64,000 nt of DNA. Source: Hyaloperonospora brassicae (Eukaryota; Oomycota; Peronosporomycetes; Peronosporales; Peronosporaceae). Below, piece after piece: positions 30,610-43,376 of this stretch. Under the pieces are notes generated by a model. It made no database searches and was not told where the DNA came from. It saw nothing but the letters and a program-made list of their open reading frames with translations. The stretch spans positions 219,855-283,854 of the forward strand of contig CANTFL010001299.1 in assembly GCA_947650285.1 (NCBI GenBank). Reading direction: 5' to 3'. Position 1 is the stretch's first letter. Each line of letters opens with the position of its first letter. The translations under genes and the position numbers were made by a program.

Positions 30610-32559
30610 ATGGCGCAAGCTCTCTCGTGTACGTGGCACCTGCAGCGCGCCCTGCGTCGTGCTCTCCAAGCGCTCCCACGGCCCCCGATCGACGCCGCCG
30701 CTCTCCCTGCAGCGTCACTCGGTGTGCGTCGATCGACGCAACCCGAAGCCGACTACCAGACGAGTCTGGCGCTACAGCTCGGGCGCCGCAGCACGCGCTC
30801 TACTGCTCCTGTGGCGCATGTCGCCGAGGCGCTGTCGCCCGACGAACTCGCGCACGCCATAGCGACTGCAGTGTCCGCAGTTGAAGCGCAGCAGACTCCT
30901 CTACTGCGCTCCGCGTTCGTGTCGCAGCGCGGGTTTGTGAACTTTGTGCTGCACGACGAGTGGATCGCGCGGCAGGCGCTGCACATGGCTACACACGGCG
31001 TGCGACGCGCTGTGCTGTCTCGCGCGCAGCAGCGGCACGTGCTCGTGGACTTTGCTGCGCCCAACATGGGCAAGAAGCTGCACGTGGGGCACTTGCGCTC
31101 GGCCGTCGTGGGCGACACGCTCTGCAACCTGCTCGAGTTCCGCGGCCATCGAGTCGCGCGCGTGAGTCACACGGGCGACGTCGGCTCTGCTTTGGCGACG
31201 CTCATTGTAGAGCTCATGGAGCAGCACGTGGAGCTGCAGACGCTCACGGACGCGGCACTTGGCACGTACTACGAGTCTGGCAAGCGCAAAGTGGCACAGG
31301 CTGCCGCAGCAGTAGCAACAGACGGAGCGCACGAAGCTGTGCAGTTTAAGCGCAAAGTGGACGACGTGGTGCTGCAGCTGCAGCTACTGGGCACAGCCCA
31401 CGACGCGCAGGTGGACCGTCGCGTTCGGGAGACGTGGACACGTGCGTGCCAAGTGAGTCGGGCAGCCTATGAGCGGATTTATGACCGTCTGAGCGTGACT
31501 GTCCACGAGCGGGGGGAGTCCACCTACATGCCGCTCGTGTCGCGTGTTGTCGCGATGATGGAGCGCAGCGGATTGGCCGTGTCGTCACAAGGTGCGCTCG
31601 GTGTGTTCCTGGACGGACCGGACAAAGCACCCATGCTCATCCGCAAGAGCGATGGTGGCTTTTTGTACGCGACGGTGGATCTCGCTTGTCTGTACTCTCG
31701 CATTCATGGATTTCCAGGTGTTGACGCCACTTTGTACGACGAGATCGTGTACGTCACGGACCAGAGTCAGCAGCTGCACTTCCAGCACTTGTTTGCAGCG
31801 GCGCGAAAAGCTGGATGGACAAGTCGACTGGGCAAAGAGGATGTGAAGTTGACTCATGCGCCGTTTGGTCTGGTGCTGGGTCACGACGGTACAAAGCTGA
31901 GCTCGCGGAACGGAGCGTTCGATTACCTAGAAGATCTGCTGGATGGCGCTGCTACCGAGTGCTCGCGCCAAGCTCTGGCTTCAGCGACAACAGGTGCCAT
32001 CGCAAGTGAGCTAAATTTGACGCAAGAACAGATTGATGCTCAGAATCGTGTGGTTGGAGACGCAGCAGTGCGCTACTTTGAACTGGCTCAGCAGCGCGAG
32101 CGCAACTACAAGTTTATCATGAGCAACGTGCTTAACCTGAAGGGCAATACAGGCGTATACCTCATGTACGCGTCTGCGAGACTACAGGGCATTCTCCGCA
32201 AAGCTGGCGGGAATGACCAGCTATCATGGGACGTCTTCCTTGGCCTGTCAGATGATATTGTAGCAGCCCAAGACGTACTGGCGCGTGCCTCGACTGACTG
32301 GCATCCGTCTGAGCGTGCGTTGGCGTTGCTGCTTGCTCAGTTCGATGACGAAGTGGCTGCAGCATTGGCCCATCTGTACCCCCATTACTTGTGCGATTAT
32401 CTCTACCGCGTGGCGTGCCATTTCCACGGTTTCTACGAGAACTGTCGTGTACTCCAAGATCCTCGTCAAGATAGTCGACTGTTGCTGTGCGCTGCGACCA
32501 ACGCTGTGTTACGACGCGGTATGCAGCTTGTCGGAGTCGAAGCCGTGGACCGTATGTGA
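30610..32559 (+). CDS. Arginyl-tRNA synthetase (class I)
   Basis: Charges tRNA-Arg with arginine in the cytosol or mitochondrion. 649 residues from MAQALSCTWHLQ, a normal length for the bacterial/mitochondrial-type enzyme. The N-terminal Add domain includes DYQTSLALQL. The HIGH signature is HVGH at residues 158-161 in APNMGKKLHVGHLRSAVVGD; THTGDVGSA-type sequence (SHTGDVGSALATL) follows. The KMSKS-equivalent loop is KLSSR at 429-433 (HDGTKLSSRNG), a usual ArgRS degeneracy. The DALR anticodon-binding domain occupies about residues 510-649 (GVYLMYASARLQGIL; HFHGFYENCRVL). The extended open frame upstream (to 29932) is not used here because ArgRS similarity begins after 30610; ATGs at 30502 or others could add a presequence, so the compartment is uncertain. 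Single exon. Confidence 0.92.
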   Translation: MAQALSCTWHLQRALRRALQALPRPPIDAAALPAASLGVRRSTQPEADYQTSLALQLGRRSTRSTAPVAHVAEALSPDELAHAIATAVSAVEAQQTPLLRSAFVSQRGFVNFVLHDEWIARQALHMATHGVRRAVLSRAQQRHVLVDFAAPNMGKKLHVGHLRSAVVGDTLCNLLEFRGHRVARVSHTGDVGSALATLIVELMEQHVELQTLTDAALGTYYESGKRKVAQAAAAVATDGAHEAVQFKRKVDDVVLQLQLLGTAHDAQVDRRVRETWTRACQVSRAAYERIYDRLSVTVHERGESTYMPLVSRVVAMMERSGLAVSSQGALGVFLDGPDKAPMLIRKSDGGFLYATVDLACLYSRIHGFPGVDATLYDEIVYVTDQSQQLHFQHLFAAARKAGWTSRLGKEDVKLTHAPFGLVLGHDGTKLSSRNGAFDYLEDLLDGAATECSRQALASATTGAIASELNLTQEQIDAQNRVVGDAAVRYFELAQQRERNYKFIMSNVLNLKGNTGVYLMYASARLQGILRKAGGNDQLSWDVFLGLSDDIVAAQDVLARASTDWHPSERALALLLAQFDDEVAAALAHLYPHYLCDYLYRVACHFHGFYENCRVLQDPRQDSRLLLCAATNAVLRRGMQLVGVEAVDRM

Positions 32560-35304
32560 GGTTAGTCACACGCATGGCCATCGGCGTTTGTACTTGTGTT
32601 GTTGAAGACTGAGCTGGCAGCAAAGATGGGGTAACAATGGGTGCTCATCTGATGCTAGGTGTCAGGACTGATGGCGACGTGAGTGATAGTGGCATGCTTT
32701 GGCATCGACAATGCAAGACGGAGTGGCACGTGCGCCTGGCCTTCCGGACCAGATAGAGTTTGACCGAGCGGTATTCGGGTGGTGAAAGCTGGCCTTGAAG
32801 GTGTAAATGGTGTGTCGTTGAATGAGCGTAGCGCAAGAACAGCTTGTGGGGAACTTTGAGCATTCTGCGATTTGAGGTCATCATTTTGCACGACTGTCTT
32901 CGGCATTGCAACGAGAGCAAGTTTATGAGGGAGGTAGAGGGTCCATCGGGTCCAGCTGGTTGGTGCCTTTTCAGCTGTTGCAAGCAGCGAAATGGTTTTG
33001 CTTGAAGTCGGCGCAAGATGCTGCGAAACGGTATCGTAAACCGTAATTGCGATGTCTCTTGTCCGACCGAACTCTTTTCGACTTCCGCCTTGGAAGTCCC
33101 GGGATACATCAGCATGCAGCAGACGCGAATATGTTTCCAATCTTGGAGAGATGGCGCGTCATGTGCTATCGCTGAGGCACATGCAGCAGCAACAGGAGGT
33201 ATCGAATGAAGTACTTAGTGACATATTGGCACAAGGTCAGAGGACCGTGACGGGACGCCGCAGGGGCTCGAGATGTATCTACTTGGCTTACACTCGCGTT
33301 CTGCTGAGATCGATGGTGCTCGATGCACTAGTGCACATCCCAGCTCAGCTACGAAAAGTGTGGAAAGCATCGTGATCAAGAGAACGTGCAGCATAGTTTG
33401 TGGCTCGCCGAGGCTCAGCAGACACGGGTCGTCAATGTGGGATCCGCAACATTGGACACTTATGGACGGAAAGTGTCGCAAGCACGGACGACCGTGGCGC
33501 CATCATTGCAGCTGCCAGAGTCATGATAGCGGTGTTCGGTCATCGGACTTGCCTTTTTTGGTCGCGTGATGCAGAGGGAGTCATCTTGGGAATCAGTGTC
33601 GACTCTGCCACTACTTCTGTTGCTAGGACTGCTGCCTACCGTCTCTGCATGGATCAGTCACTGACACTAGTACTGAGTTATGTGGATTGACCTCAAAACG
33701 GAGCTGTGCATCTACAACCGCGTTGGCCAATACTATGAAAGAGCGATGGCTTCCTTATCGTGCACGTGGAGTGGTCCTTGTCTCGTTGAGCTTCCACACA
33801 CACGGAGTCTCTGACATGGCTGATGCTTTACGGGTATCGTGCGGAGGCCGAGAAAAGGGTGATGCAGCGATTCGATGTGATCTGCACATTATCACGACGC
33901 TGCAAAGGCATCGAAAGTGTTGAGAGATTGCTCGATGTTAGGAACAGCAGCTGTGTCAGAGGAAGGTTGACTACCTGACTGCAAAAATGAAGATCAAAGG
34001 TCTTATCTGTATGAGCTGAGTTGCTCAGTGCTGTCGTACTCCTGATTTGGTTTCGAGCGTCTGTCATGTCCATTGGCGTTTCGCTGCCATGTTTTCTGTA
34101 CTGGCCGTTCGCATTGGCTATCCTGATCTCTCTACGGTTCCAGTGACGCACAAGTACATGTATCTACTACGGCTGTCTCGGATAATTGATGGGTTTTGTA
34201 GTCGATATCGTCCCAGATACCTCGCGCGTGACTGCCGCGTTGAAATATGAGCCAACGATAATATTGTAACAGGTATTTACTAAATGCTTTCACGATATCG
34301 CCCTCAACAACAGTACACACTTTGCATGTAAGTGCATATCGATAGTACGGAACGGCTCGCTCCGTTTCGAGCGCGCGGTGTTCGGAAGCAACATCCTCAA
34401 ATTCGCTGACTTAGCGGACGTTCGTAAGCAGCTGCTTCGGCCGGGGATTCGGCCACCACCATTTCCATATGCTGCAACCACAACTGCACGGACATGTTTG
34501 CGAAGCAGAATTCTATCACGATGGTTACTTCAGAGATGAACAAAGATGGTATGGCAGAGATTGAGGAAGGATAAGTAAGCTAGGCAGGTGTTCAGCGATG
34601 AGTTTTGATTGCTGCATGACTGATGTTGTTGGAGTAGCTTCGTGGTTTTCTAAAGCATCGAAACGCATGATCGTGCAGTACAATTGGAGTTGGCCGAAGA
34701 CGAGATTCTAGACGAGGTGCAAAAAGTCAAAGAAGGACGAGTGACGTGGAGGACCGATCAAACCTCCTGCATCTGTTGCAGATGTGTTCATCAGGATCGG
34801 ATAGAGAAGCGGTGTGCGTCGTACGTAATGTCCTCTCTCTGCTCGATGGATGCTGGAAAGTTACCGAACTACTTTTAAAGCACTACTGAATCGTCGACTT
34901 GATGTTTGCGACGCACACAGCACTTGGTCCACCTTCGACTTGTCGTGCACGGTAGAAAAATCGTTTGACAAAACTGATTGTCATTTTGGGAGTGTCTTTG
35001 CGTGTTTTGTAGGACCGCAAAAGCCCTCCAGAAGAATAGTGTCCATGTGCAAACTCTATCAGCTGTCCTGAACATGCCCGACATCGTTTGCCCCGGCCGA
35101 CCGGAAAACGAGCTCAGTGGATCGCGAGTGAGACCACCTACCGGAGGTCACACTCCTATATGGGGGGCACCCACCCACAGGAAGAAAGCGCTGTAGATTA
35201 CGCATTGGCCGAAAACTTTGGCGTTCACTTCGTGCACGTCCGCTCGTAACCCCGGCGTCATATTCGCAATCACACAGACGTTCATCAACGAAAGGACAGT
35301 AGTC

Positions 35305-35376
35305 AGCACTATGATGCCGATCGATTCTTGACTAGAACAGTTAGCACTATGATGCCGATCGGTTCTTGACTGCTAG
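35305..35376. repeat. 38-base tandem duplication
   Basis: Two copies of agcactatgatgccgatcg followed by (a/g)ttcttgact start at 35305 and 35343, with a single purine difference in the shared core and diverging tails. Confidence 0.85.
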
Positions 35377-35607
35377 CAAAGCTATAGCTTCGCAGAGGAC
35401 ACTTTCCCGAGGGCGCACAGGACCGAATGCTGACCGTCAACCGGTCGCCAAAAGGTGCGCGGGGTGATACAAAGACGGACAGAAACAACACAAATGGGCT
35501 GAGATCAACAGTTATTCAAACGTGCACTTCAGCCGTTGCAATGTCCCGCACGAGCAAAACTTCTTCTCCCATTCAGGCGGAAGTTCCTCTCCACGTGCAC
35601 AGCGAAC

Positions 35608-35645
35608 CAACGAACGAACGAACGAACGGACGAACGGACGGACTG
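35608..35645. repeat. (gaac/gac)n tetranucleotide repeat
   Basis: Run of cgaa units followed by cgga units upstream of nothing coding. The overlapping frame on either strand reads as NERT or SFVR repeats and is not considered coding. Confidence 0.8.
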
Positions 35646-35796
35646 AGAGAGGGAATGACTCCCACCACAGAGAGTCGATCGGTTCCGCCTCGAAACGGAT
35701 CGAGTTCGCACACCCAACTAGCGACGCGGGGGCTGCGGCGTACGACCGACAGCCTCACCTCGACTTGGCCGGTGTGGGGACTGGCGACCTGCTCGT

Positions 35797-36708
35797 CTAG
35801 TGAGCCGCCGGGGTCGGGACCGTCGGGGTCTCCGCGCTCGGCATCACCGACTCGGACGAAAGGTTCGATGGATCCTCAAGCTCTCCTCCCAAGTTCGTCG
35901 CGGGGGTCGGATGAGGACCAGCAGCTCCGCCTTCGATAGGGTTCGGACCCTCCTGAGCAATAGGATGCGAAGGCGTCCCGGCATTCGTCGTAGTCAGCGC
36001 CGAGTTGTCGTGCGCGGACTTCTCCTTAATCTCAACAGTGGCCCCCGTAGGGCCCTGCAGGGCAGAGGGCGTCGGTCCCATCTGAGACCCACCAGCCCCT
36101 CCGTTCACGACAGGCGCCGGCACTTGTCCCTGCGGGTGCATACCACCAGCTCCAGTGGTGTCGTGCACGCCCGGGGCCGGCACCTGCTCCTGCGGGGGCA
36201 TCCCGGCAGCTCCGTTGAGCGGCACTGGGGGCGTCGCCAGCTGCGGGTGCAGACCAGACGCCTCGTTGTCGAAGGGCACTGGCGTCGTCCCGTTGAAGCC
36301 GACGTCCGCGTTCTTGGGGCCTGGAAGCTCCGCCTGGAAACCCGCGTCCGGGCCGCCCATTGACGTGTGCATGTCCGACGTCGCGACGACGTCGAGGCAG
36401 CCCGTGGACGGGAAGACACAGCCCCACGTGTTGCCGTTCACGATAGTGCACACGGCGTTTTCCTTGACGGTGCACTGCGCGCCATCGAACGACGGCAGGT
36501 ACCCGTAGCAGTCGCCGGACGCGACGTCGCCGATCATGGGACACGCAGTGCCGGACGGGGCGTCACCGGCGCCTGCGCAGATGGCGCCGCGGGCGCTCGG
36601 GAGTTTGTACGTGGCGTCGCGGCAGACTGAGACGAAGTTGTCGGACGAGACGACGGCCAGCGCGGCCAGTGCGGCGGTGCGGAACGGAGTGCTACTGCTG
36701 GTGTTCAT
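35797..36708 (-). CDS. Secreted Cys-rich protein with Pro/Gly-rich tail
   Basis: 303 residues from [20 protein letters not shown] at 36708; the frame stays open 61 codons further but that part overlaps the likely promoter and has no signal peptide. After the signal peptide comes an N-terminal module of about 85 residues with regularly spaced Cys ([54 protein letters not shown]), probably disulphide-bonded. The rest is low-complexity (repeated [30 protein letters not shown]), ending in PTVPTPAAH. The architecture is that of an oomycete wall or surface protein, like the repeat protein at 19452 in composition but without its periodic repeat. Family not recognised; effector function is possible but not shown (no RxLR). 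Confidence 0.75.
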   Translation of the reverse strand: MNTSSSTPFRTAALAALAVVSSDNFVSVCRDATYKLPSARGAICAGAGDAPSGTACPMIGDVASGDCYGYLPSFDGAQCTVKENAVCTIVNGNTWGCVFPSTGCLDVVATSDMHTSMGGPDAGFQAELPGPKNADVGFNGTTPVPFDNEASGLHPQLATPPVPLNGAAGMPPQEQVPAPGVHDTTGAGGMHPQGQVPAPVVNGGAGGSQMGPTPSALQGPTGATVEIKEKSAHDNSALTTTNAGTPSHPIAQEGPNPIEGGAAGPHPTPATNLGGELEDPSNLSSESVMPSAETPTVPTPAAH

Positions 36709-36760
36709 TGTGTGGGGTGGAGGCGAAGTGGGTGGGGATCGGTCGAGTGCGCGGTCGATG

Positions 36761-36778
36761 GCAAAAGACAAAGTGAGC
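36761..36778 (-). promoter_or_regulatory. Probable oomycete core promoter
   Basis: On the minus strand GCTCACTTTGTCTTTTGC fits the Inr+FPR composite (GCTCAYTYYN followed by a T-rich FPR) with two or three mismatches. It is 53-70 bases upstream of the ATG at 36708. Confidence 0.5.
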
Positions 36779-39700
36779 GACTCGATGGAGGACCGGAGCT
36801 CGTGGACCCTCAAGTCGGTCGGTCGACTCGCCACTGAGCACTCTGAGCCCCGCGCTCGGCTGCTCTGGAAACCGCTCGGCCAGAAACACACACACAGACA
36901 GACAATCCCACGACGCGCAGAAGACGCTCAGCTGCGCGTGTTGCTGAGACAGGTGCGATCGGACGATCGCGCGCATCACTCGCAGCCGCAGTCTGCGTCG
37001 CGGTGGACGCGTAGTGGGTGTGGGTCGGTGGTCGCCTTGTTGCCAAAACGACACGTTTTGGCTGTGGAACGCCTGTTCGGCACGCACGAGTGGGCGCTCG
37101 GCTGCGAACGCAATCAAGTGGCCATTCGCTCGCCGCACACAGGCAGGCAGTCAGTCCAAGGGATCAGCGCGAGCGAGCTGGTCGTGGAAAAAGGCGTCCG
37201 TCGGCGTTAGCGCAGAGCGTCGAACGTGAGACACAAAGGACAGCATCGGATAGACGAACTGCGAGAAGCAGAGAGAGAGAGAGGAACGACGGGGCCGGAC
37301 ATCTCATGATCGATTTCGTCACCATCCGAGTGCACACGACGTCTGAGCGTTTCCAAACGCGCGTCACAACGTCGTCGGCACATGATCCCGTGGACGGACG
37401 TGTGGCTTACGTGATTGCCTCGATCGACGCAGCTCTTGTTGCATGGGCACATGGCGCCGCCCATACACAGGTGGAAAGTGCTCGACGCGGTCCCCAGCAC
37501 TTGACCGCGCCAAGTCTCTGTCATGGAAGAAGCGGCTGACTTGTCGTCGTTGCAGGTGCGAAAGTTTGACGGATCAGATGGAGAGGTCGCGGAGCCCTCT
37601 GCGCACTGTGCGATGCGATTTGCCGAGCGCATGTCTTGTCGGATAGATAGTCTGACAGTCTGACTGGACGCTGAGCGCTCGCCTGTGCTCTTGCCATCCA
37701 CTGCAGCAATCCGCGACATGTATCGGATGTGCTGTCCAGCTCCCACCCACCTCTTTTCCTATCCTCCGTACCCTATCCGCTTCACCCGCTTCTTCCGAGC
37801 AGGTCGCGATGACGAGCTAACTCATGGGCATAAACTGCATCGACCGCGCACAGTCCACAACAACAGAGACAGAGCTTGGGCGTGAAACATCCACGAAGCG
37901 CGACGGCGGAGTGCGGGCGAATACACTGCGAGCCAGCGACAATCGGAACGCGCGTCAGCTGCGATGTACGACCCGCCACGACCTCTCCGTGATAGCGACT
38001 CGAGGAATAACAAGTGTGGCTGGCAGTGCTGCTACTCAATGCGGTTGCCCGTACTGGAATCTCTTGCGAGAGAGCTGGCGTGACAACTCGGACAGCGTGA
38101 GCTCCTTCTGGCAGAACGAACTACGTAGGCGTCTCTAGCGCTATGCGCGATTCATACAAAGTGTCTCGGTCTTCAGGGTCCCGACCAGACACTCCTGGCT
38201 GTCGACGAGATTGTCTGGGACAAAACTGGTCATTGACTTACCGAACGGGTACGAAAGCGCACACCAACCGCAGTCTCTCTCTCTCTGCGGCACAACGTGG
38301 GCACAAAGTGCGTCGGCAGTCGATCGGACGGTCGTCTGCTTCCACCACTGCACTCTGCGCACCTCCTTACAGCAGTCCTGTCATCTTTCCATCGCACAGG
38401 TCACCAATGGCGATCGATCGATACGAAAACGCTGCGACCCGTTGCTCGATTCCCGAGTCAGGGCGCTCAAAGTATCGACACGATCAGTGTCGAACTCGAG
38501 CGCAAGTTGCTCGCCACGTGGGTCGACGACGCCAGTGGACGACTCTCAGCTTCCGAAGCGAATGAGGTACCGTATGGTCTTAGTCCACATATCCCATGGA
38601 GTGCCCTAAACTCATCTGGGCGAGTAGTCATCGTGTGCCCGTCAGGAACCGGACGCACTACGACGCGTTTGATCAGTGTACGCTGAGCCTGAACCTCAAA
38701 TGCTGCTTCTGTGACAGAGCTGTTGACCAAATGCTGCTTCTGTGACAGAGCTGTTGACGAAATGCTGCTTTTGTGACAGAGCTGTTGACGAAATGCTGCT
38801 TTTGCGACTTAGCTAGCGACCTCCTAAACTGCTTCTGAGCACACTTCACAGCTTACATTGCTGCCGACGTCAACATGTACCACCAAAGGTACGGCCTTTC
38901 GATGTCAACGCGAGTGCTGAAAACGAGTGAGGCAGTTCGACATCGCGGCCTCGACCGTTGGACCTGTCCGTCGAGCGGTGAATCGCGGGAATGGATAGGC
39001 GGTAGCGGATTAGCTCTGCGCGAGACCAACGGATGGGTATCCGCTAGGCTACTTTTGTAGTTATTGCAATTTGGCGGCTGCCGGTATGTGATTCGGCTTT
39101 CGACCGGCCAACTCTGAGATTTTATCAGCTCATGGAGCTGTCGGACTGTCGGGCACGAACCCGGCCCACTGACCCGCAGCCCAAAACGAAGCAGTTCGGC
39201 CCGCCATCTCTTTTGGCACTCTCAGGAGTGCGACGCGAGTGTAAGGCGTCGGTAGGGGACCGATCATGCAGTTAGTCAGTACCGTCCTAGAATTGTCAGT
39301 CTCTCGAGCTTTCAGATTGCACTGCGTGTCTGGACGAGCAACTTGCACTGGACCGATGTACCCGAAGTGGACCGGACAACTCGGTATGTTAGTGTGGACC
39401 TTCGATCAGCAAGACAACGCCACATCGCGATCGAACAATGGCCTTGTTCAGGACGTGTTGCTTGACATCGGGCGTCCTCCTTTTTGATAGAGACAGGTTG
39501 ATCGGAAGCACTCTCACTCAGTAGCAGCTATTTGCAGCATGCTGATCCGACGCATGTCGTCGTTGCGAGACAAACTGAGCAGTTGGACGAAACCCGCAAG
39601 GCCAAAGCATAGGGAGCCTGTTGTTGACAACCCCGACGAAGCAAAGTGGCTTGACCCTCCGCACTTACACCAGTAAATGTCCTCGTTGTTGGCGATGTTA

Positions 39701-40850
39701 CCAAGCTCGTACCCGTCGATAGCTTGGGTGGTATCGTCGGGTACTCCCTTGAGCACCCCAATCACCGTTCAACAATGGAGTTTGTTGTTGCTGGAAGTGA
39801 GGCGCTGTATTGAGGAACGATTGCGACTAGCAATGCCCTGGTCAGAGAGGCGTAACTGTCTCGCGAAGCTACCTATGGTAGCCTGCAGTGGACAGCACAA
39901 AGAGGGCTAACCGTCTGGCTAAGAGTCGCCGCTTCGCTGATGCCCGTTTGCGGGAGGACTGCACTGCGCGCTGCGGGTAGTCTGTCTGGCTGTCGTTGAC
40001 GTTGATTGACGTCTCGAGCCAAGCGGTGGTTGACGTGATTCTCATTTGTGCGAGCGATGCTCCGGCCTGTTTGTGTGTGAACTTGCATTGCTTCTTTGAC
40101 GGCGGTCAAACAATGACAGTATCACTTGGTACCCGTCATCCGACGCCCGTCCAGCTGCACCAAAGACAAGTCATTTCTGCGTTCCAGTGCTGTTCGTTGA
40201 GATTAGTGGATGCAATTGAGACTCCAGTCAATACAGCTGCCTTTGTAGTGAAGTAGCGATGGTACCGAGTGTTCTTGGTGTCGGGGTACCAGGACGTACA
40301 CTTGTACGCCCAGCGTGTTCCCTTCACGTCGTGCACACGAAGGGCTTTCGAATTGCAGCAACGCACCTCTGGCTCTGAGGTCGCGTACATTACAGCCAAA
40401 TCCCCCGAGCAAAGGAAAGCACGGACCAGGAACGCCGAGCAAAGTTGAAATCGACGCCGCAGCTCATTGAGATTAGTAGACAAAATCGGAGTTACAAACG
40501 CGAGGAGTCTCGCAGCTTCGGTCGTCGTCTAGTTTGCTGCAAGGGATTGAGAAGTCCAAAAGCCAGCTGAATGGTATCGAATGACTCGACAGTCGACAGC
40601 GAGTCTCCGTATATGCTGCCAAAGCGAAACGCACAGGTGCGTGATTGTTCAGTGCAGAGACTCTGTTGGTGACTTAGCCACCGACGGTATGCAGAAAGCG
40701 ATGATGTTCGTTCGACAACGGCTCGAAGGCCCTCTCAAGCAAATAGAGTTGCCTTTGTTCTGACATGCACTAGCGACGAACAGCCTCATTGCGTACACAT
40801 AAACTGTCCGCATCGCCGGAACGATTACGATCTACCGTTCCTTGTTTTGC
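36779..40850. other. Gene-poor tract
   Basis: No supported gene. A minus frame at 37207-37746 (179 residues, with TFHLCMGGAMCPCNKSC) and a plus frame at 38297-38686 (129 residues) are the most protein-like but have no known domain or clear start context. Confidence 0.45.
38698..38815. repeat. 31-base tandem repeat, about 3.8 copies
   Basis: Unit aaatgctgcttctgtgacag followed by agctgttgacc. Copies start at 38698, 38729, 38760 and 38791; c-to-t and c-to-g changes distinguish them, and the last copy decays after about 20 bases. Confidence 0.93.
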
Positions 40851-40859
40851 ATCACTCAC

Positions 40860-41660
40860 TCTGCTTGTCAATCTCTTTCCTTAGTGTTTGCGCGATACGA
40901 AGCGAGGCTTCGATCGTACGCTGGAATCCCTGTTCGAATCGCTTGTGTTTGGTAATAAAACCTGCTTGTATCGATTGCACTGCTAGGATGAAGAATCTAG
41001 ACTGAGAAACAATCAGTCCAAGCAAAAGGAAGTCTCGTTTTTCATGATCAGATAGAAGAGCTCTCTTTCGACAGTCAACTAACTATCCTTTATTTAACAC
41101 AGATTCGATATTCGAAACACGAGGATAAGAAATACCTACTAACATCTCGATTATTGTCTTCCTAAATGGATTTGTAGCTTTTCAGGGCATACATTTTTCG
41201 ATAAAACTCTAGGTTCTTGCACTGGTGAAAGGGTGATTAGTGTGTAACGAGTTAAGAACAGATCAAGGACCTGATATAGTATTGTTTGGATTGGTGCACA
41301 AAGGGTAGGTAGTTTGTTGTTCTCTGAGAAGAGAGAAGCACTTGATGCAATCTTGTTTATCATCTATCCTATGGTCAACATGATGAAATCGAAAAGTAGG
41401 TACTCTCTTTTTGGGGCTACCGATATAAACCCATTCGAGCAAATGAGATCATATCGGCATACAACAGATAGTATACCAACTTACCCTTTTTTATCATGCT
41501 GACCAAACATTGTGCAATCTCGTATTATCTTAGGACACACATTCTTGTCCGATTTCGATAATCCGAGCAAAAAGGAAAGATGATCTAGCCCTCCTTTATC
41601 CGATATCGATCGAGATACTATCTCGATGTTTTGCTAGGTGAACATACTGCATACTTGAAG
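40860..41660. other. AT-rich island
   Basis: Visibly richer in A+T than both flanks (for example the 41100-41160 and 41520-41650 lines). Contains t- and a-runs, several gatatcgat elements and short frames only. A minus frame near 41151-41363 has protein-like text (SSASLFSENNKLPTLCAPIQ). Could be an LTR-type transposon remnant or recently inserted foreign-composition DNA. Confidence 0.5.
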
Positions 41661-43376
41661 TGGTTTTTATTAGATGCTGACGCACCCTCCCATTAACGAC
41701 TCCATCGACCATTACACATCATCATTCCCGTTGGGTTTATCGCATACGTGGAGCTGTAAAACTTTGGTCGGCGGCATGCTGTCTGTAGCGGTAGGCGGCT
41801 GGGTGGAGACGAGGATGACGACAACGATCCGTCAGGCGAAGTTCAAAGTGCGGAGCTCTTCCTTCACTGCCACCGATCGGATTCCATTGCTGTCATGAGT
41901 TGCCACGACGTGGACATGGAGATACTCCACATGGCTCGTACTGCAGACCTCTTCCGCCACGTCTCGACCGTTTCACTCACGGGCGTTCGACCGCCACCAG
42001 CAGATCACTGCGAATCGCTGCAAACGCAGTCAAAGCTGCGCTGAGTGACGGTCCCATTCGTGCGAATCCGCAGAGTTCTCTGCAACCAGCAAGCACCTTC
42101 TTATCATCTGCTTGCAACAAATAGTGACTGCACAGCTGCAGGACTCAGGTGGTATGCACTGAGGCTTGCCACATGAGTCCCTGAAGTTGCGCATTGTCTT
42201 GGACACCGGCTTCGACGGCGAGTGAGTCGCTCAGAGCTCGCTGCTGTTGGAGACAGCGGGTCTTCGTATCAATCACGTGGCAGTTGGATGGAACGTGGCT
42301 CGTGTCAGAAATCGCGCGCCGAAGGTCTTGTTGCGTAGGATGTGAGTCTGCTGACATTCGCCCTTCCTTCGTGAGGCGATATCATCGTCCATGCACTAGC
42401 AAAGATGACAGTGTCATGACTGAACACTCTCGCCAATTCCAGACGTGGAACTCATGGCACAGGTCCAAATGCGATTCCACGAGACAATATGAGTATCTCT
42501 TGACTTCTGAGCAGCTTTCCACGGGTCCAGCGTTGTTTTTGGTCTGTCTTCGTGAAGCTACTGGGCTGACACGCAGACAGCGCCGCGAGTTCTTTTGCAC
42601 GCAGTAACCTGGCTCCGGTGGGTCCCTACGTGCTCTGATCCAGCTTTCATCCCCTCGCATGATGCTGTCCATCGACCCCATCCGTATCAGCTGTGCCAGC
42701 TTCGAGGTCCAGACGTTGCAAAACCGATACTGACAACGCAAGCTCGCCCAATGGACTTGTCGATCGCGATGCCGCTGGAGCACACGCGCCCAAATGACCA
42801 AATCTACACCTACATGTCTTCTGCAGTTGTATCCAGCAAAAGAAGCCAGTTTGGCGCGCATTTTCTCGTCAAGCTCGACGCTCCCACGTCTAGCTACTCA
42901 GCCGCGTCAAGCAAACGAGTCGCAATCGCTTGTAGCTCATCTTTACATCAACGATGCACCATGTCAGCCAAAGCTGCTGGACAGCAAACGCGTTCGCTGT
43001 GATCGGTATCACCGTGACCATGCGGTAGATGACCAACTCCGTCCTTCCGAAATCAGTCATCGCCTCGACGTCGCGATCTTCGACACAACCGTCTCTGAGC
43101 GGTCTGCGGTCACTCCATCCGCACCAACAAAATGGGTGCTACATGCACCATGCACAGCAGTGGCGTCTGTCGAGCGCGCTTTGCACCGCTGCTCCTTTCT
43201 CATCAGCCCTTATATATCGCTGTACTTCTAGAGCTTTGCTGTCGTTCTAACGCTTCTGTTGACATCGTTGTCTCCTTCGCAGCAGCATTCGTGACGTGTC
43301 TGTTCATCTTTCGTAGGTATGGTACTTACACGGGCAACCCAATCGAGCATGGGGTCGGTCCGCAACACAGCTACAG
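41661..43376. other. Gene-poor tract downstream of the ZZ gene
   Basis: Composition returns to that of the neighbours. Frames at 42194-42607 (+), 42382-42861 (-) and 42794-43231 (+) overlap one another and none carries a motif I know. Confidence 0.4.

Larger units (their letters stand above)
32560..35796. other. Gene-poor tract
   Basis: No supported gene. Overlapping minus frames at 32645-33140 (156 and 161 residues) are the longest; neither has a known motif. Stops are dense and composition is mixed, as in the 9-18 kb tract, suggesting old transposon debris. Confidence 0.5.

Noticed and set aside
40930..40945. tRNA-like B box (tgttcgaatcgc)
   Set aside because: No A box, no cloverleaf and no acceptor stem around it.
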